A stretch of DNA of 23,003 bases from SZUA-442 sp051011415 (lineage in GTDB: Bacteria > Actinomycetota > Acidimicrobiia > Spongiisociales > UBA5794): contig JBPCTY010000005.1 in the NCBI GenBank assembly GCA_051011415.1, forward strand, positions 1-23,003. The letters run 5' to 3'. The notes under the pieces are model-generated. The model was given only the letters and a program-made list of their open reading frames with translations. It was not told the origin of the DNA and did no database searches. Position 1 is the first letter of the stretch. Every line of letters begins with the position of its first letter. The translations under genes were made by a program, and so were the position numbers. Shown in pieces: positions 7,399 through 14,008 of the stretch.

Positions 7399-7622
7399 GC
7401 CTGAACGTCCTCCTGTGCGGCTCTTGCGTTCGGCCGTGGCTGGCGGTCGAAACTCTAGCCGCGGGTTCGACTACAACCCTCATCGGTTGGCAGAGTGGTC
7501 GTCGTCACGCAACAATCGTGAAGCAACACCGTGGCGACGCCGAGATGAGGCTGGCTGAAGGATGGTCGAGTGGTGAGAGCCCACAGGCAACATAGAATGC
7601 CAGTACTCGTCAAGGAACTCAC
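7399..7622. promoter_or_regulatory. Divergent promoter region between the cytochrome operon and the bc operon
   Basis: The 224-base gap must hold promoters for both directions. On the plus side TAGAAT (7593-7598) lies 24 bases before the GTG at 7623, with AAGGAA (7612-7617) as ribosome site. On the minus side AGGAGG (7409-7414) serves the gene starting at 7398; no convincing -10/-35 pair was found. An inverted repeat TCACG-N7-CGTGA at 7505-7521 is a candidate operator, but its half-site polarity is opposite to a Rex box. No protein-coding gene is supported here. Confidence 0.5.
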
Positions 7623-8207
7623 GTGACCGAACGAACTCAGATGCTCGCTGGCGTCGGGCTCACCCTGTTGGGAATCGTGACCGCGTTGGTTGGATCATTC
7701 CTCGTCCACACCGCAGAAGCGCCAGAGGTGAATGAGTTCGGCGAGAACATATTTGTTGGGTTTCCTCGAGGTTGGGTCCCAGCAACGATCGCCCAGATGA
7801 TCGCCCTGGGTGGTGTGATCATGCTTCTTGCTGGGCTGACCCTGATATTTGTGTATAACAAGCCACTTACTTGGGCACGAGCAATGATCGGCGCAATGCT
7901 CTTCGTGGCATTGATGTTTGTGATCTTCGCCATCATTCCGAACCAGATGCTCACGCTATTCCAGTCGACGCTTGAGTGGACACCTCAAAAGATCATCCTC
8001 ACGGTGCCACCGGCCCTCGTATTCGGAAATGAGATTGCGATCTCGGCCGCTGCGGCGAAGGACATGATCGTTGCCGGGTTTGCAACGACAATGCTGTTCG
8101 TGGTGCCGATCTTCATGTACCAATGGCAGAAGCGAGCAGCGACCAAGGACGAGCCGAAACCCGAGCCAGTCTCGAACTACGGCAGACCAATGAGAGCGAG
8201 GGACTGA
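7623..8207 (+). CDS. Four-helix membrane protein, first gene of the bc operon, function unknown
   Basis: I do not recognise the family. The 194-residue protein has predicted membrane helices at about 7-28, 58-80, 85-107 and 145-169, and a Lys/Pro/Glu-rich cytoplasmic tail (KRAATKDEPKPEP). A loop between helices 1 and 2 contains an acidic stretch and FPRGWVP. No heme- or metal-binding pattern is evident; the only histidine is near the end of helix 1. GTG at 7623 follows AAGGAA by five bases. Its TGA overlaps the ATG of the ferredoxin gene by one base. Position at the head of a tightly coupled bc-complex operon suggests an accessory subunit or assembly factor; this is inference from context. 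Confidence 0.75.
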   Translation: MTERTQMLAGVGLTLLGIVTALVGSFLVHTAEAPEVNEFGENIFVGFPRGWVPATIAQMIALGGVIMLLAGLTLIFVYNKPLTWARAMIGAMLFVALMFVIFAIIPNQMLTLFQSTLEWTPQKIILTVPPALVFGNEIAISAAAAKDMIVAGFATTMLFVVPIFMYQWQKRAATKDEPKPEPVSNYGRPMRARD

Positions 8208-8650
8208 TGGCGAAGGAAGTCTGGCTGGAGACCCCTCCGATGCGCGACGACTATCAGCTCGCCATCGTGGACACCTCTTACATGACGGCTGCGGTGAAAC
8301 CGAAGCAGTTCATCCACATCAATGAATCCGAATGCATCCTGTGTGCGGGCTGTGTCGACATCTGCCCGTGGAAGTGCATCCACTTCCTGACACCGGACAT
8401 CGTGACGGAGACCTTTGGGGTGGAGAACCCCGCAGAGAAGGAAGAGAACGGCGCCCTGTTCGTCATAGACGATACGGAATGCACACGGTGCAAACTGTGC
8501 GTCGACAGATGCCCCACGAACGTCATCACCATTGGCAAGTTCGGGGGCTCGCTCGCGGAACAGGCCGAAGAGTTCGAGGATGCACCGTGGGAATACGACA
8601 ACGGAGTGCGTGATACGAAGAGCGGCGAGCTCTACGGCGTGCGCTGGTAG
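8207..8650 (+). CDS. 2[4Fe-4S] ferredoxin encoded within the bc operon
   Basis: The 147-residue soluble protein has two complete CxxCxxCxxxCP motifs, Cys43/46/49/53 and Cys92/95/98/102, so it should bind two [4Fe-4S] clusters. An extra Cys57 follows the first motif. The spacing between motifs is longer than in small clostridial ferredoxins, with an acidic insert at 62-88. An N-terminal arm (1-40) and an acidic C-terminal tail (115-147) extend the core and may contact a partner. Its start overlaps the previous stop (TGATG), and the cytochrome b gene starts 17 bases after its stop. The location implies it is a peripheral electron-carrying subunit of, or donor/acceptor for, the bc complex on the cytoplasmic side. 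It has no signal peptide. NuoI is encoded separately, so this is not complex I's subunit. Confidence 0.92.
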   Translation: MAKEVWLETPPMRDDYQLAIVDTSYMTAAVKPKQFIHINESECILCAGCVDICPWKCIHFLTPDIVTETFGVENPAEKEENGALFVIDDTECTRCKLCVDRCPTNVITIGKFGGSLAEQAEEFEDAPWEYDNGVRDTKSGELYGVRW

Positions 8651-8667
8651 AAGGACGGGGACAGAAG

Positions 8668-9444
8668 TTGGCAGACGATCAAGGGAGCACCGGCCTCAAG
8701 AGCGCCGTGTCCGGGCTGGGTGACCACGTCCGCAACTCCCAGGTGTGGAACTCGATATTCCGGCCAGGATCACCGATGCGCGCCGATGGCGGTGACTCGC
8801 CCCGAAACCGCGCCTATGTCGTGATGAACAACGTTCTCTATCACCTCCACCCGGTGAAGGTGAAGCGTCACGGAGTCCGGCTCTCATACACACTCTGTCT
8901 TGGTGGTCTGAGCTTCTTCCTGTTCATCCTGCTGACCATCACCGGCATTTTCTTGATGTTCTACTATCGACCGACTTCGCCACAGGCGTACTTCGATCTT
9001 CAGGCCCTTGCTACCGATGTTGCATTTGGCCAGCTCGTGAGAAACATGCACCGATGGGGCGCACACATCATGGTGCTCACGGTCTTCCTTCACATGGCTC
9101 GTGTCTTCTATCACGGTGCGTACAAGCCACCTCGAGAGTTCAACTGGGTCGTCGGCATCATCTTGTTGCTGTTGACCCTTCTCCTTTCCTTTACCGGTTA
9201 CCTGCTTCCGTGGGATCAGTTGGCGCTGTGGGCGGTCACAGTGGGAACCAACATGGCCGCCTATACGCCGGTGTTCGGTGAACAAGTCTCATTTGCGTTG
9301 ATCGGCGGTGTGCAAATCACCGCGGACACGCTGCTGCGTTGGTATGTGTTGCATGTGTTGTTCCTCCCATTCATCATCACCATCTTCATGGCCGTCCATT
9401 TCTGGCGGGTCCGCAAAGATGGCGGCATCTCTGGACCGCTCTAA
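8668..9444 (+). CDS. qcrB: Cytochrome b6-type cytochrome b (four-helix core) of a menaquinol:cytochrome c reductase
   Basis: The 258-residue protein is the short, b6-like form of cytochrome b. Four helices (about 74-98, 125-147, 159-181, 224-246) carry the bis-heme b ligands His128/His142 and His229/His244. Fourteen residues lie between the last pair, the b6-type spacing. Cys77, in TLCLGGLSF, aligns with the cytochrome b6 cysteine that covalently holds heme ci (cn) in chloroplasts and Firmicutes. The following FLMFYYRPTSPQ is equally b6-like. It oxidises quinol together with the next gene's product in the cytoplasmic membrane. The start is TTG at 8668 with an AAGGACGGGG ribosome site. An N-terminal extension of about 50 residues precedes the core. 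This split arrangement differs from the long single-chain QcrB of mycobacteria. Confidence 0.93.
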   Translation: MADDQGSTGLKSAVSGLGDHVRNSQVWNSIFRPGSPMRADGGDSPRNRAYVVMNNVLYHLHPVKVKRHGVRLSYTLCLGGLSFFLFILLTITGIFLMFYYRPTSPQAYFDLQALATDVAFGQLVRNMHRWGAHIMVLTVFLHMARVFYHGAYKPPREFNWVVGIILLLLTLLLSFTGYLLPWDQLALWAVTVGTNMAAYTPVFGEQVSFALIGGVQITADTLLRWYVLHVLFLPFIITIFMAVHFWRVRKDGGISGPL

Positions 9445-9453
9445 GGAGACGAT

Positions 9454-10296
9454 GTGGCAGACGTACCAGAACATCTCCTGAAGCGGGCGGCTGATGCCCG
9501 TGCCCAGGCCGACGGGACACCTGCAGGTGGTGGCGCAGCTGTCGCGACCGCTGTCGCGACGATGCCGGTAGGTGATGGCCCCGTCCGCGATCTCGACGCC
9601 GAAGCAACTCAGTACGGGGTTCCGAGGGGTCTTCTCGAGCGAGGAATGTTCGCTCGATCGAAAGCGGACGGCACACCGGTGCCCCAGATGGCTGGCGCAG
9701 CGCCTGTTGCAGCTGCTGCCGCTCCTGCGGCCGCCGCTGCTGGGAACGGAGGTGCACCCGCAGTTGCAGGGCCACCACCGGGAGTACGTACACAACGCCT
9801 TCTCACTGTCGTCAAGGCGAACGCAATTCAAGGCACGAGCAGGGAACCGCAGGACAAGGTCAACGTGTGGCCACATCTTCTTGCGATCGAGTTCGTCGCG
9901 TTGCTTGCGATGTCCGCACTGCTGTTCCTGATGTCGGCCTTTATCGACGCACCGCTCCTTGAGTTCGCCAACTTCAACTCCCAGCCGAACCCGTCCAAAG
10001 CACCGTGGTACTTCCTCGGTCTCCAAGAGTTGCTCGCCTACTTCGATCCGATGGTTGCCGGTGTGATCATTCCTGGGTTCGGGCTTGCTGCTCTCGCCTT
10101 CGTTCCCTACGTGGATCGCAACCCTTCGACGAGACCGGCCGACCGCAAGCTTGCGATCTCGATCTTTACGGTGTTCTTCATGGCAGCAGCCGTGCTGACG
10201 ATCTTCGGTTCGTTCTTTAGAGGTCCAGGCTTCAACTTCACCTTCCCATGGCGGGATGGCATCTTCTTCGACGACCTTCTGACGATTCTCGAATGA
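9454..10296 (+). CDS. Subunit IV-like cytochrome b C-terminal protein with N-terminal double repeat
   Basis: Residues 135-280 match the C-terminal half of cytochrome b (b6f subunit IV), with three membrane helices at about 141-164, 201-219 and 233-253. The quinol-site PEWY motif reads APWY (183-186), followed by FLGLQELLAYFDP with Glu192. The N-terminal 120 residues are unusual. Two near-identical 20-residue units, VPEHLLKRAADARAQADGTP (4-23) and VPRGLLERGMFARSKADGTP (56-75), are followed by an Ala/Pro linker. The same pattern is found three times in the cytochrome c at 4003-5493. In subunit IV the segment before the first helix faces the cytoplasm, matching the predicted side of the other repeats. 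GTG at 9454 has AAGGAG five bases upstream. Confidence 0.9.
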   Translation: MADVPEHLLKRAADARAQADGTPAGGGAAVATAVATMPVGDGPVRDLDAEATQYGVPRGLLERGMFARSKADGTPVPQMAGAAPVAAAAAPAAAAAGNGGAPAVAGPPPGVRTQRLLTVVKANAIQGTSREPQDKVNVWPHLLAIEFVALLAMSALLFLMSAFIDAPLLEFANFNSQPNPSKAPWYFLGLQELLAYFDPMVAGVIIPGFGLAALAFVPYVDRNPSTRPADRKLAISIFTVFFMAAAVLTIFGSFFRGPGFNFTFPWRDGIFFDDLLTILE

Positions 10297-11150
10297 CCGG
10301 TCCTGCTCTTTTCGCGCTCATTTTGATTGGGCTCACGCTTGCGGCTGCAGCAGCGATCCTGATGATCGCGTCACGGCGCTCTGATAGTGAGGGTTCAGCC
10401 ACCGCAGCAGAGCTCGACCGGAAGGCGCAGAAGGCCGACCGTGACCGACGCAAAGCAATGGCTGCGGTGGCCGCAGAAGGTGAGGTGACCGAACCCGCTC
10501 CGGTGACCATGGTTGATGCCCCAGCGGAGTACAAAGAAGACGCGCCGCAAGTCGAGATTTCCGCGACCGACTACGGCGTGACCCGTCGAAAGTTCTTCAA
10601 TCGAGCTATCGGTGCTGTGTTCGGGCTCTTCATGTTGCAGTTTGCGCTCGCTGGGCTTGCGTTCTTCTGGCCAAAGCTGAAGGGCGGATTCGGCACTGTG
10701 ATCAATGCCGGCACCGTTGCTGACCTCAAGTCCGACGTTATTGACGGCGCCTCGGTGATTCCGAAGTTTGTGCCTGCTGCGCAGTCCTGGGTCGTTCCAT
10801 TCGCGGTCTCAGAGCTGCCAGGCTCGTCGTTTGAAGAGACGCCGTTTGTGGTTGCGGGAGGCGAGTCGGACGGCGTTGGTCTCATGGCTTTGTGGCAACG
10901 CTGCGTGCACCTCGGCTGTCGTGTTCCTTCTTGCGAGTCCTCCCAGGGGTTCGAGTGCCCGTGCCACGGTTCGAAGTACAACGGACATGGCGAGTACAGC
11001 TCAGGACCGGCGCCGCGTAACCTCGACCGATTCTCCGTGAGCTCCGACGCGGCCGGAAACTTCTTGATCGACACCGGGACGATCGTGCAGACGTCTCGCG
11101 CGAAAACCTTCACCATCGAGTACCCGCAGGGGCCGTTCTGTGTTGGCTGA
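10293..11150 (+). CDS. qcrA: Rieske [2Fe-2S] protein of the bc complex, with Tat-like motif before the second helix
   Basis: The 285-residue protein has the Rieske cluster motifs CVHLGC (204-209) and CPCHGS (222-227). Cys204, His206, Cys222 and His225 bind the cluster, and Cys209/Cys224 form the usual disulfide. It takes an electron from quinol and passes it to a c-type cytochrome outside the membrane. There are two hydrophobic helices (4-26 and 105-126). Between them lies a charged, probably cytoplasmic linker, and TRRKFF (97-102) before the second helix resembles a twin-arginine export motif. Streptomyces Rieske proteins are known to use Tat for their last helix. The chosen start is ATG 10293, which overlaps the previous stop (ATGA); an earlier in-frame ATG at 10248 lies inside the upstream gene. 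Confidence 0.94.
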   Translation: MTGPALFALILIGLTLAAAAAILMIASRRSDSEGSATAAELDRKAQKADRDRRKAMAAVAAEGEVTEPAPVTMVDAPAEYKEDAPQVEISATDYGVTRRKFFNRAIGAVFGLFMLQFALAGLAFFWPKLKGGFGTVINAGTVADLKSDVIDGASVIPKFVPAAQSWVVPFAVSELPGSSFEETPFVVAGGESDGVGLMALWQRCVHLGCRVPSCESSQGFECPCHGSKYNGHGEYSSGPAPRNLDRFSVSSDAAGNFLIDTGTIVQTSRAKTFTIEYPQGPFCVG

Positions 11151-12765
11151 TTCGAGCTTGTACTCACTGATCCTCGCTACTGCCGAGGAAACCGAACCGG
11201 TCGACTCGGCTGGAGGTCTCGGCATTGGTGCCATTGCTCTGCTGGCAGCGGTGTCGCTGATCATGTTGTGGATGGGCTACCTGTTCGTTAACTCGCGACG
11301 CCGCCGGTCCGCAGCCCCGGAACCTGCTCCGTCAAATCTGTCGCCGCCGGCGTCCGACGACGAACTCGAGAACAAGAAGCTGACCGTCATACTCCGCGCA
11401 GCACTCTTCGGCTCAGCGCTGCTTGCGATCGCGATGCCGTGGTACGCATTCAACGAGCCGGATCGTCAGGCCGAGGCGGCTGAGCAGATCACAGAGCTCG
11501 ACGTTCATGAAGGCGAGCATTGGTACTCGGCTGAGGGGTTTGCGTGCGCTGATTGTCACGGTCCCGTGGCTGGCGGTGGTGCGGCTGCCTACACGGAGGA
11601 GAGGTCGGGAGTCGATGTGAGCTGGTCGGTTCCGTCCCTTGACGACGTCTTCTATCGCTACGGCGAAGACGAGGTCCGTTATTGGATCGTTTTTGGCCGA
11701 GCTGGCTCGCCGATGCCTGCAAACGGACTTGAGGGCGGAGGAGCGATGACCGTCCAAGAAGTCGATCAGACAATCGCGTACCTTCAGTCGATTCAAATCA
11801 GTCAGGCCGATGCGTTCGGTCGAGTCGGGCCCGCAGTGGACACTGCACTCCAGAGAATTGAAGGAGGCAGCCTTGCGACTCAGTCGCTGATAAACAAGCA
11901 ACAGATTGAGATTGACGACGTGGAAGCCGCGGATTCCAAGCGATCAGTGGTCGGCTCCTTCCCAGACGACATCAAGGATCTCTTCCAGGCACCCGGAACC
12001 TGCACCGCAACCACTGCAGCGCTGATGGGTGCGAGCTGCGACAATCCAGGTCAGGATACCGATCGAGACGGTCTCTCCGATGAGACCGAACGTGAGCTGA
12101 CAAAGATGGCCGCTGTTTCGAAGTTCACGATCACCGTGATCATTCCAGATGCGTCGGAGGCGCCAGTGGTGTACTCGTTCGAAGAGAACCCGGCGTACGA
12201 CGTGCGATTCGATCCGATTTTGGATTTCACGAATACAAACCCCGACACGCGACAGCCATGGGCCGATCTTGACGCAGCCACCTCAATGCTCAGCCACCTT
12301 GAGACGGACGTACTGCTGCTCAACGTGACTGCCGACAGAGAAGAGCAGTTCCTTGAGGGTCTTGAGCCGGGGTTGGATTTCCTCGTCGCTTCTCTCGCCG
12401 ATGAGCCGTGGGCCGTCGACTTCGACGCCGTTGCCAGCGATATGGGCGTATCCCGGGATGATGCAGAAGAAGCGGTTGGGCTCTTCAATGCCTACTGCGC
12501 ACGCTGCCACACAGCGGGGTACTCCGCTGGGCCTTCATTCGAGCAAGGTGCAGGTTCCGGAGCCTGGGGACCGGCTCTTTCTGACGGAAGGTCAGTAACC
12601 CAGTTCCCGGACCTCGCGGACCACAAAGCATTCATTGTCACCGGGTCAGAGAACGCCAAGGGCTACGGAGTGAACGGGATCGGCTCCGGGCGGATGCCTG
12701 GCTTTGGCAACATTCTCTCTGAGAGTCAGATCGAATTGATCTCGTTGTATGAAAGGACGATGTAG
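11140..12765 (+). CDS. Membrane-bound diheme cytochrome c of the bc complex with a calcium-type acidic loop
   Basis: The 541-residue protein has two membrane helices (about 27-50, followed by RRRR, and 83-103) and a large exported part. Heme 1 binds at CADCH (136-140) with likely Met192 in SPMPANG. Heme 2 binds at CARCH (453-457) with likely Met519 in RMPGFG. Between them lies a roughly 230-residue non-heme region containing DTDRDGLSDETE (306-317), which resembles thrombospondin type 3 or EF-hand calcium loops, and Cys288/Cys300 that could pair. It should accept electrons from the Rieske protein. GTG at 11140 overlaps the Rieske gene by 11 bases. A TTG one codon later is an alternative start. 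The insert between the hemes has no family I recognise. Confidence 0.88.
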   Translation: MLADSSLYSLILATAEETEPVDSAGGLGIGAIALLAAVSLIMLWMGYLFVNSRRRRSAAPEPAPSNLSPPASDDELENKKLTVILRAALFGSALLAIAMPWYAFNEPDRQAEAAEQITELDVHEGEHWYSAEGFACADCHGPVAGGGAAAYTEERSGVDVSWSVPSLDDVFYRYGEDEVRYWIVFGRAGSPMPANGLEGGGAMTVQEVDQTIAYLQSIQISQADAFGRVGPAVDTALQRIEGGSLATQSLINKQQIEIDDVEAADSKRSVVGSFPDDIKDLFQAPGTCTATTAALMGASCDNPGQDTDRDGLSDETERELTKMAAVSKFTITVIIPDASEAPVVYSFEENPAYDVRFDPILDFTNTNPDTRQPWADLDAATSMLSHLETDVLLLNVTADREEQFLEGLEPGLDFLVASLADEPWAVDFDAVASDMGVSRDDAEEAVGLFNAYCARCHTAGYSAGPSFEQGAGSGAWGPALSDGRSVTQFPDLADHKAFIVTGSENAKGYGVNGIGSGRMPGFGNILSESQIELISLYERTM

Positions 12766-13271
12766 TGGAGCGTCGTCTGGTGAAGCGTCTGCAAACGGAG
12801 GAGTCAGGTCTATCGAGGCTTGAGATCCTGGGTCTCGTCGCGTTCGTCGTGTCCCTTGCAGCGATGGTCCCGTTCATTCGGGAGTTCACCGTCAACGCAA
12901 TTGGCACTGTCTTCAATCAAGTCGATCCCGAGACCGGTCATCCGAACGACTTTTCGGTCGCGATGCGTGGCTTTGCTATCACGATTGGCTCGATCGTGGT
13001 ATTCATCGGTGCGGGCTGGTTCCTGCTGTGGACGAACCTTGGCCAGCGGCTCGCCTTCCTTCTTACCGGTGCTGCAACCTTCGGATGGCTTGTGATCAAC
13101 GGCGTCCTGTTCGTTGTGTACGCACCAAGAGGTATTCGCCCAGAAAACCTCGAGGGTCTCAACGCATTCCAGATCCGCTTGCCAGCGATAGCAATGACAT
13201 TGGGATCACTCGTCCTGTTTGCAATGTTTGCAGTCGCGCTGAGTAGATACGAAGCCGACACCGCCGAGTAG
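12765..13271 (+). CDS. Four-helix membrane protein, last gene of the bc operon, function unknown
   Basis: I do not recognise this 168-residue protein. It has a basic cytoplasmic N-terminus (ERRLVKRLQ), then predicted helices at about 20-39, 70-92, 96-117 and 138-158. Helices 1 and 2 are joined by an exposed segment carrying NQVDPETGHPNDF. The exposed segment between helices 3 and 4 (YAPRGIRPENLEGLNAFQIRLP) is polar. No cofactor motif is visible. GTG 12765 shares a base with the TAG of the diheme cytochrome gene, so it is very likely cotranslated. Like the first gene of the operon it has four helices and no known function, and may be an accessory subunit of the complex. Confidence 0.75.
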   Translation: MERRLVKRLQTEESGLSRLEILGLVAFVVSLAAMVPFIREFTVNAIGTVFNQVDPETGHPNDFSVAMRGFAITIGSIVVFIGAGWFLLWTNLGQRLAFLLTGAATFGWLVINGVLFVVYAPRGIRPENLEGLNAFQIRLPAIAMTLGSLVLFAMFAVALSRYEADTAE

Positions 13272-13297
13272 GCCTCGTGCGGGGGACACCCGTTGGG

Positions 13298-13918
13298 CTA
13301 TGCCTTGCCGAGGTGATAGGCGAGGATTCCGAGCTCTGTTGACAGATCGACCCTCCGAACGGATACATCGCCGTCCGTTTTGAGAATCACTGGTGCGAGA
13401 TTCAGGATGCTCTTCACACCCGCCTTGCTCAGCGCGTCAGCCGCTGCCTGGGCAGCAGTTGGCGGAGTGGCGAGTATTGCGATCTCCACTTCGCGGCTGT
13501 TGACAATCGACTTGAGCCTGCTGAATGGCTCTACGACGAGTCCATCCACCTGCGAACCGATCTTGTCGTCGTCGACGTCGACTACGGCGACGATCTCGAA
13601 GCCCCATGTCTCGAAGCCCTTGTAGTTGGTCAGCGCCGAACCAAGGTTTCCTGCACCGACGATGATCACTGGGTGTGATCGGGTCATGTCGAGCACTTTG
13701 CGAATCTGCGACATGAGTTCGTCGATGTCGTATCCGACGCCTCGCGTGCCGTGGCTTCCGAGATACGAAAGATCCTTGCGCACCTGCGCCGCCGTGACCC
13801 CCGCTGCCTCGGCCAACTGATCCGATGAACTCTGCGCCGAAACGGCTGACATATCAGACAGGCAGCGCAGATATCGAGGCAGTCTCGCAACGGTTGCGGA
13901 GGGGATATCGGCCTTCAT
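13298..13918 (-). CDS. rex: Redox-sensing transcriptional repressor Rex
   Basis: The 206-residue protein is Rex, a dimeric repressor that binds DNA when the NADH/NAD+ ratio is low and lets go when NADH binds. The N-terminal winged helix contains IPSATVARLPRYLRCL (5-20) and QVRKDLSYLGSHGTRGVGYD (45-64), the hallmark of the family. The Rossmann NAD(H) site is IIVGAGNLGSAL (85-96). The conserved C-terminal end, LSTELGILAYHL, is also present. The ATG at 13918 gives the normal family start (MKADIPSATV); the open frame continues further upstream but that part does not look conserved. It sits between the bc and nuo operons and is divergent from nuoA with a 90-base gap, which suggests it senses and controls respiration here. 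I found no clear Rex operator nearby. Confidence 0.95.
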   Translation of the reverse strand: MKADIPSATVARLPRYLRCLSDMSAVSAQSSSDQLAEAAGVTAAQVRKDLSYLGSHGTRGVGYDIDELMSQIRKVLDMTRSHPVIIVGAGNLGSALTNYKGFETWGFEIVAVVDVDDDKIGSQVDGLVVEPFSRLKSIVNSREVEIAILATPPTAAQAAADALSKAGVKSILNLAPVILKTDGDVSVRRVDLSTELGILAYHLGKA

Positions 13919-14008
13919 GCGAGGAACGATAGGACGCCAGCGTTTCAGCCATGAATCGAGGGTTTGATGATTTCTACTCGGCATCCTTGCCCGGTAACCT
14001 GCAAGGCA
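13919..14008. promoter_or_regulatory. Divergent region between rex and nuoA
   Basis: This 90-base gap must drive rex leftwards and the nuo operon rightwards, unless the promoters lie inside the coding sequences. I see no Rex-type GTGA...TCAC palindrome and no convincing -10/-35 pair. GAGGG at 13958-13962 could be a ribosome site for an upstream nuoA start (ATG 13967). The region is small, and part of it may be nuoA coding sequence. Confidence 0.35.

Noticed and set aside
7399..7622. Rex operator in the divergent region
   Set aside because: The inverted repeat found is TCACG...CGTGA, the opposite polarity to the GTGA...TCAC Rex box.
13272..13297. Terminator between the bc operon and rex (CGGG...CCCG)
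   Set aside because: Only a four-base stem can be drawn and no T-run follows.
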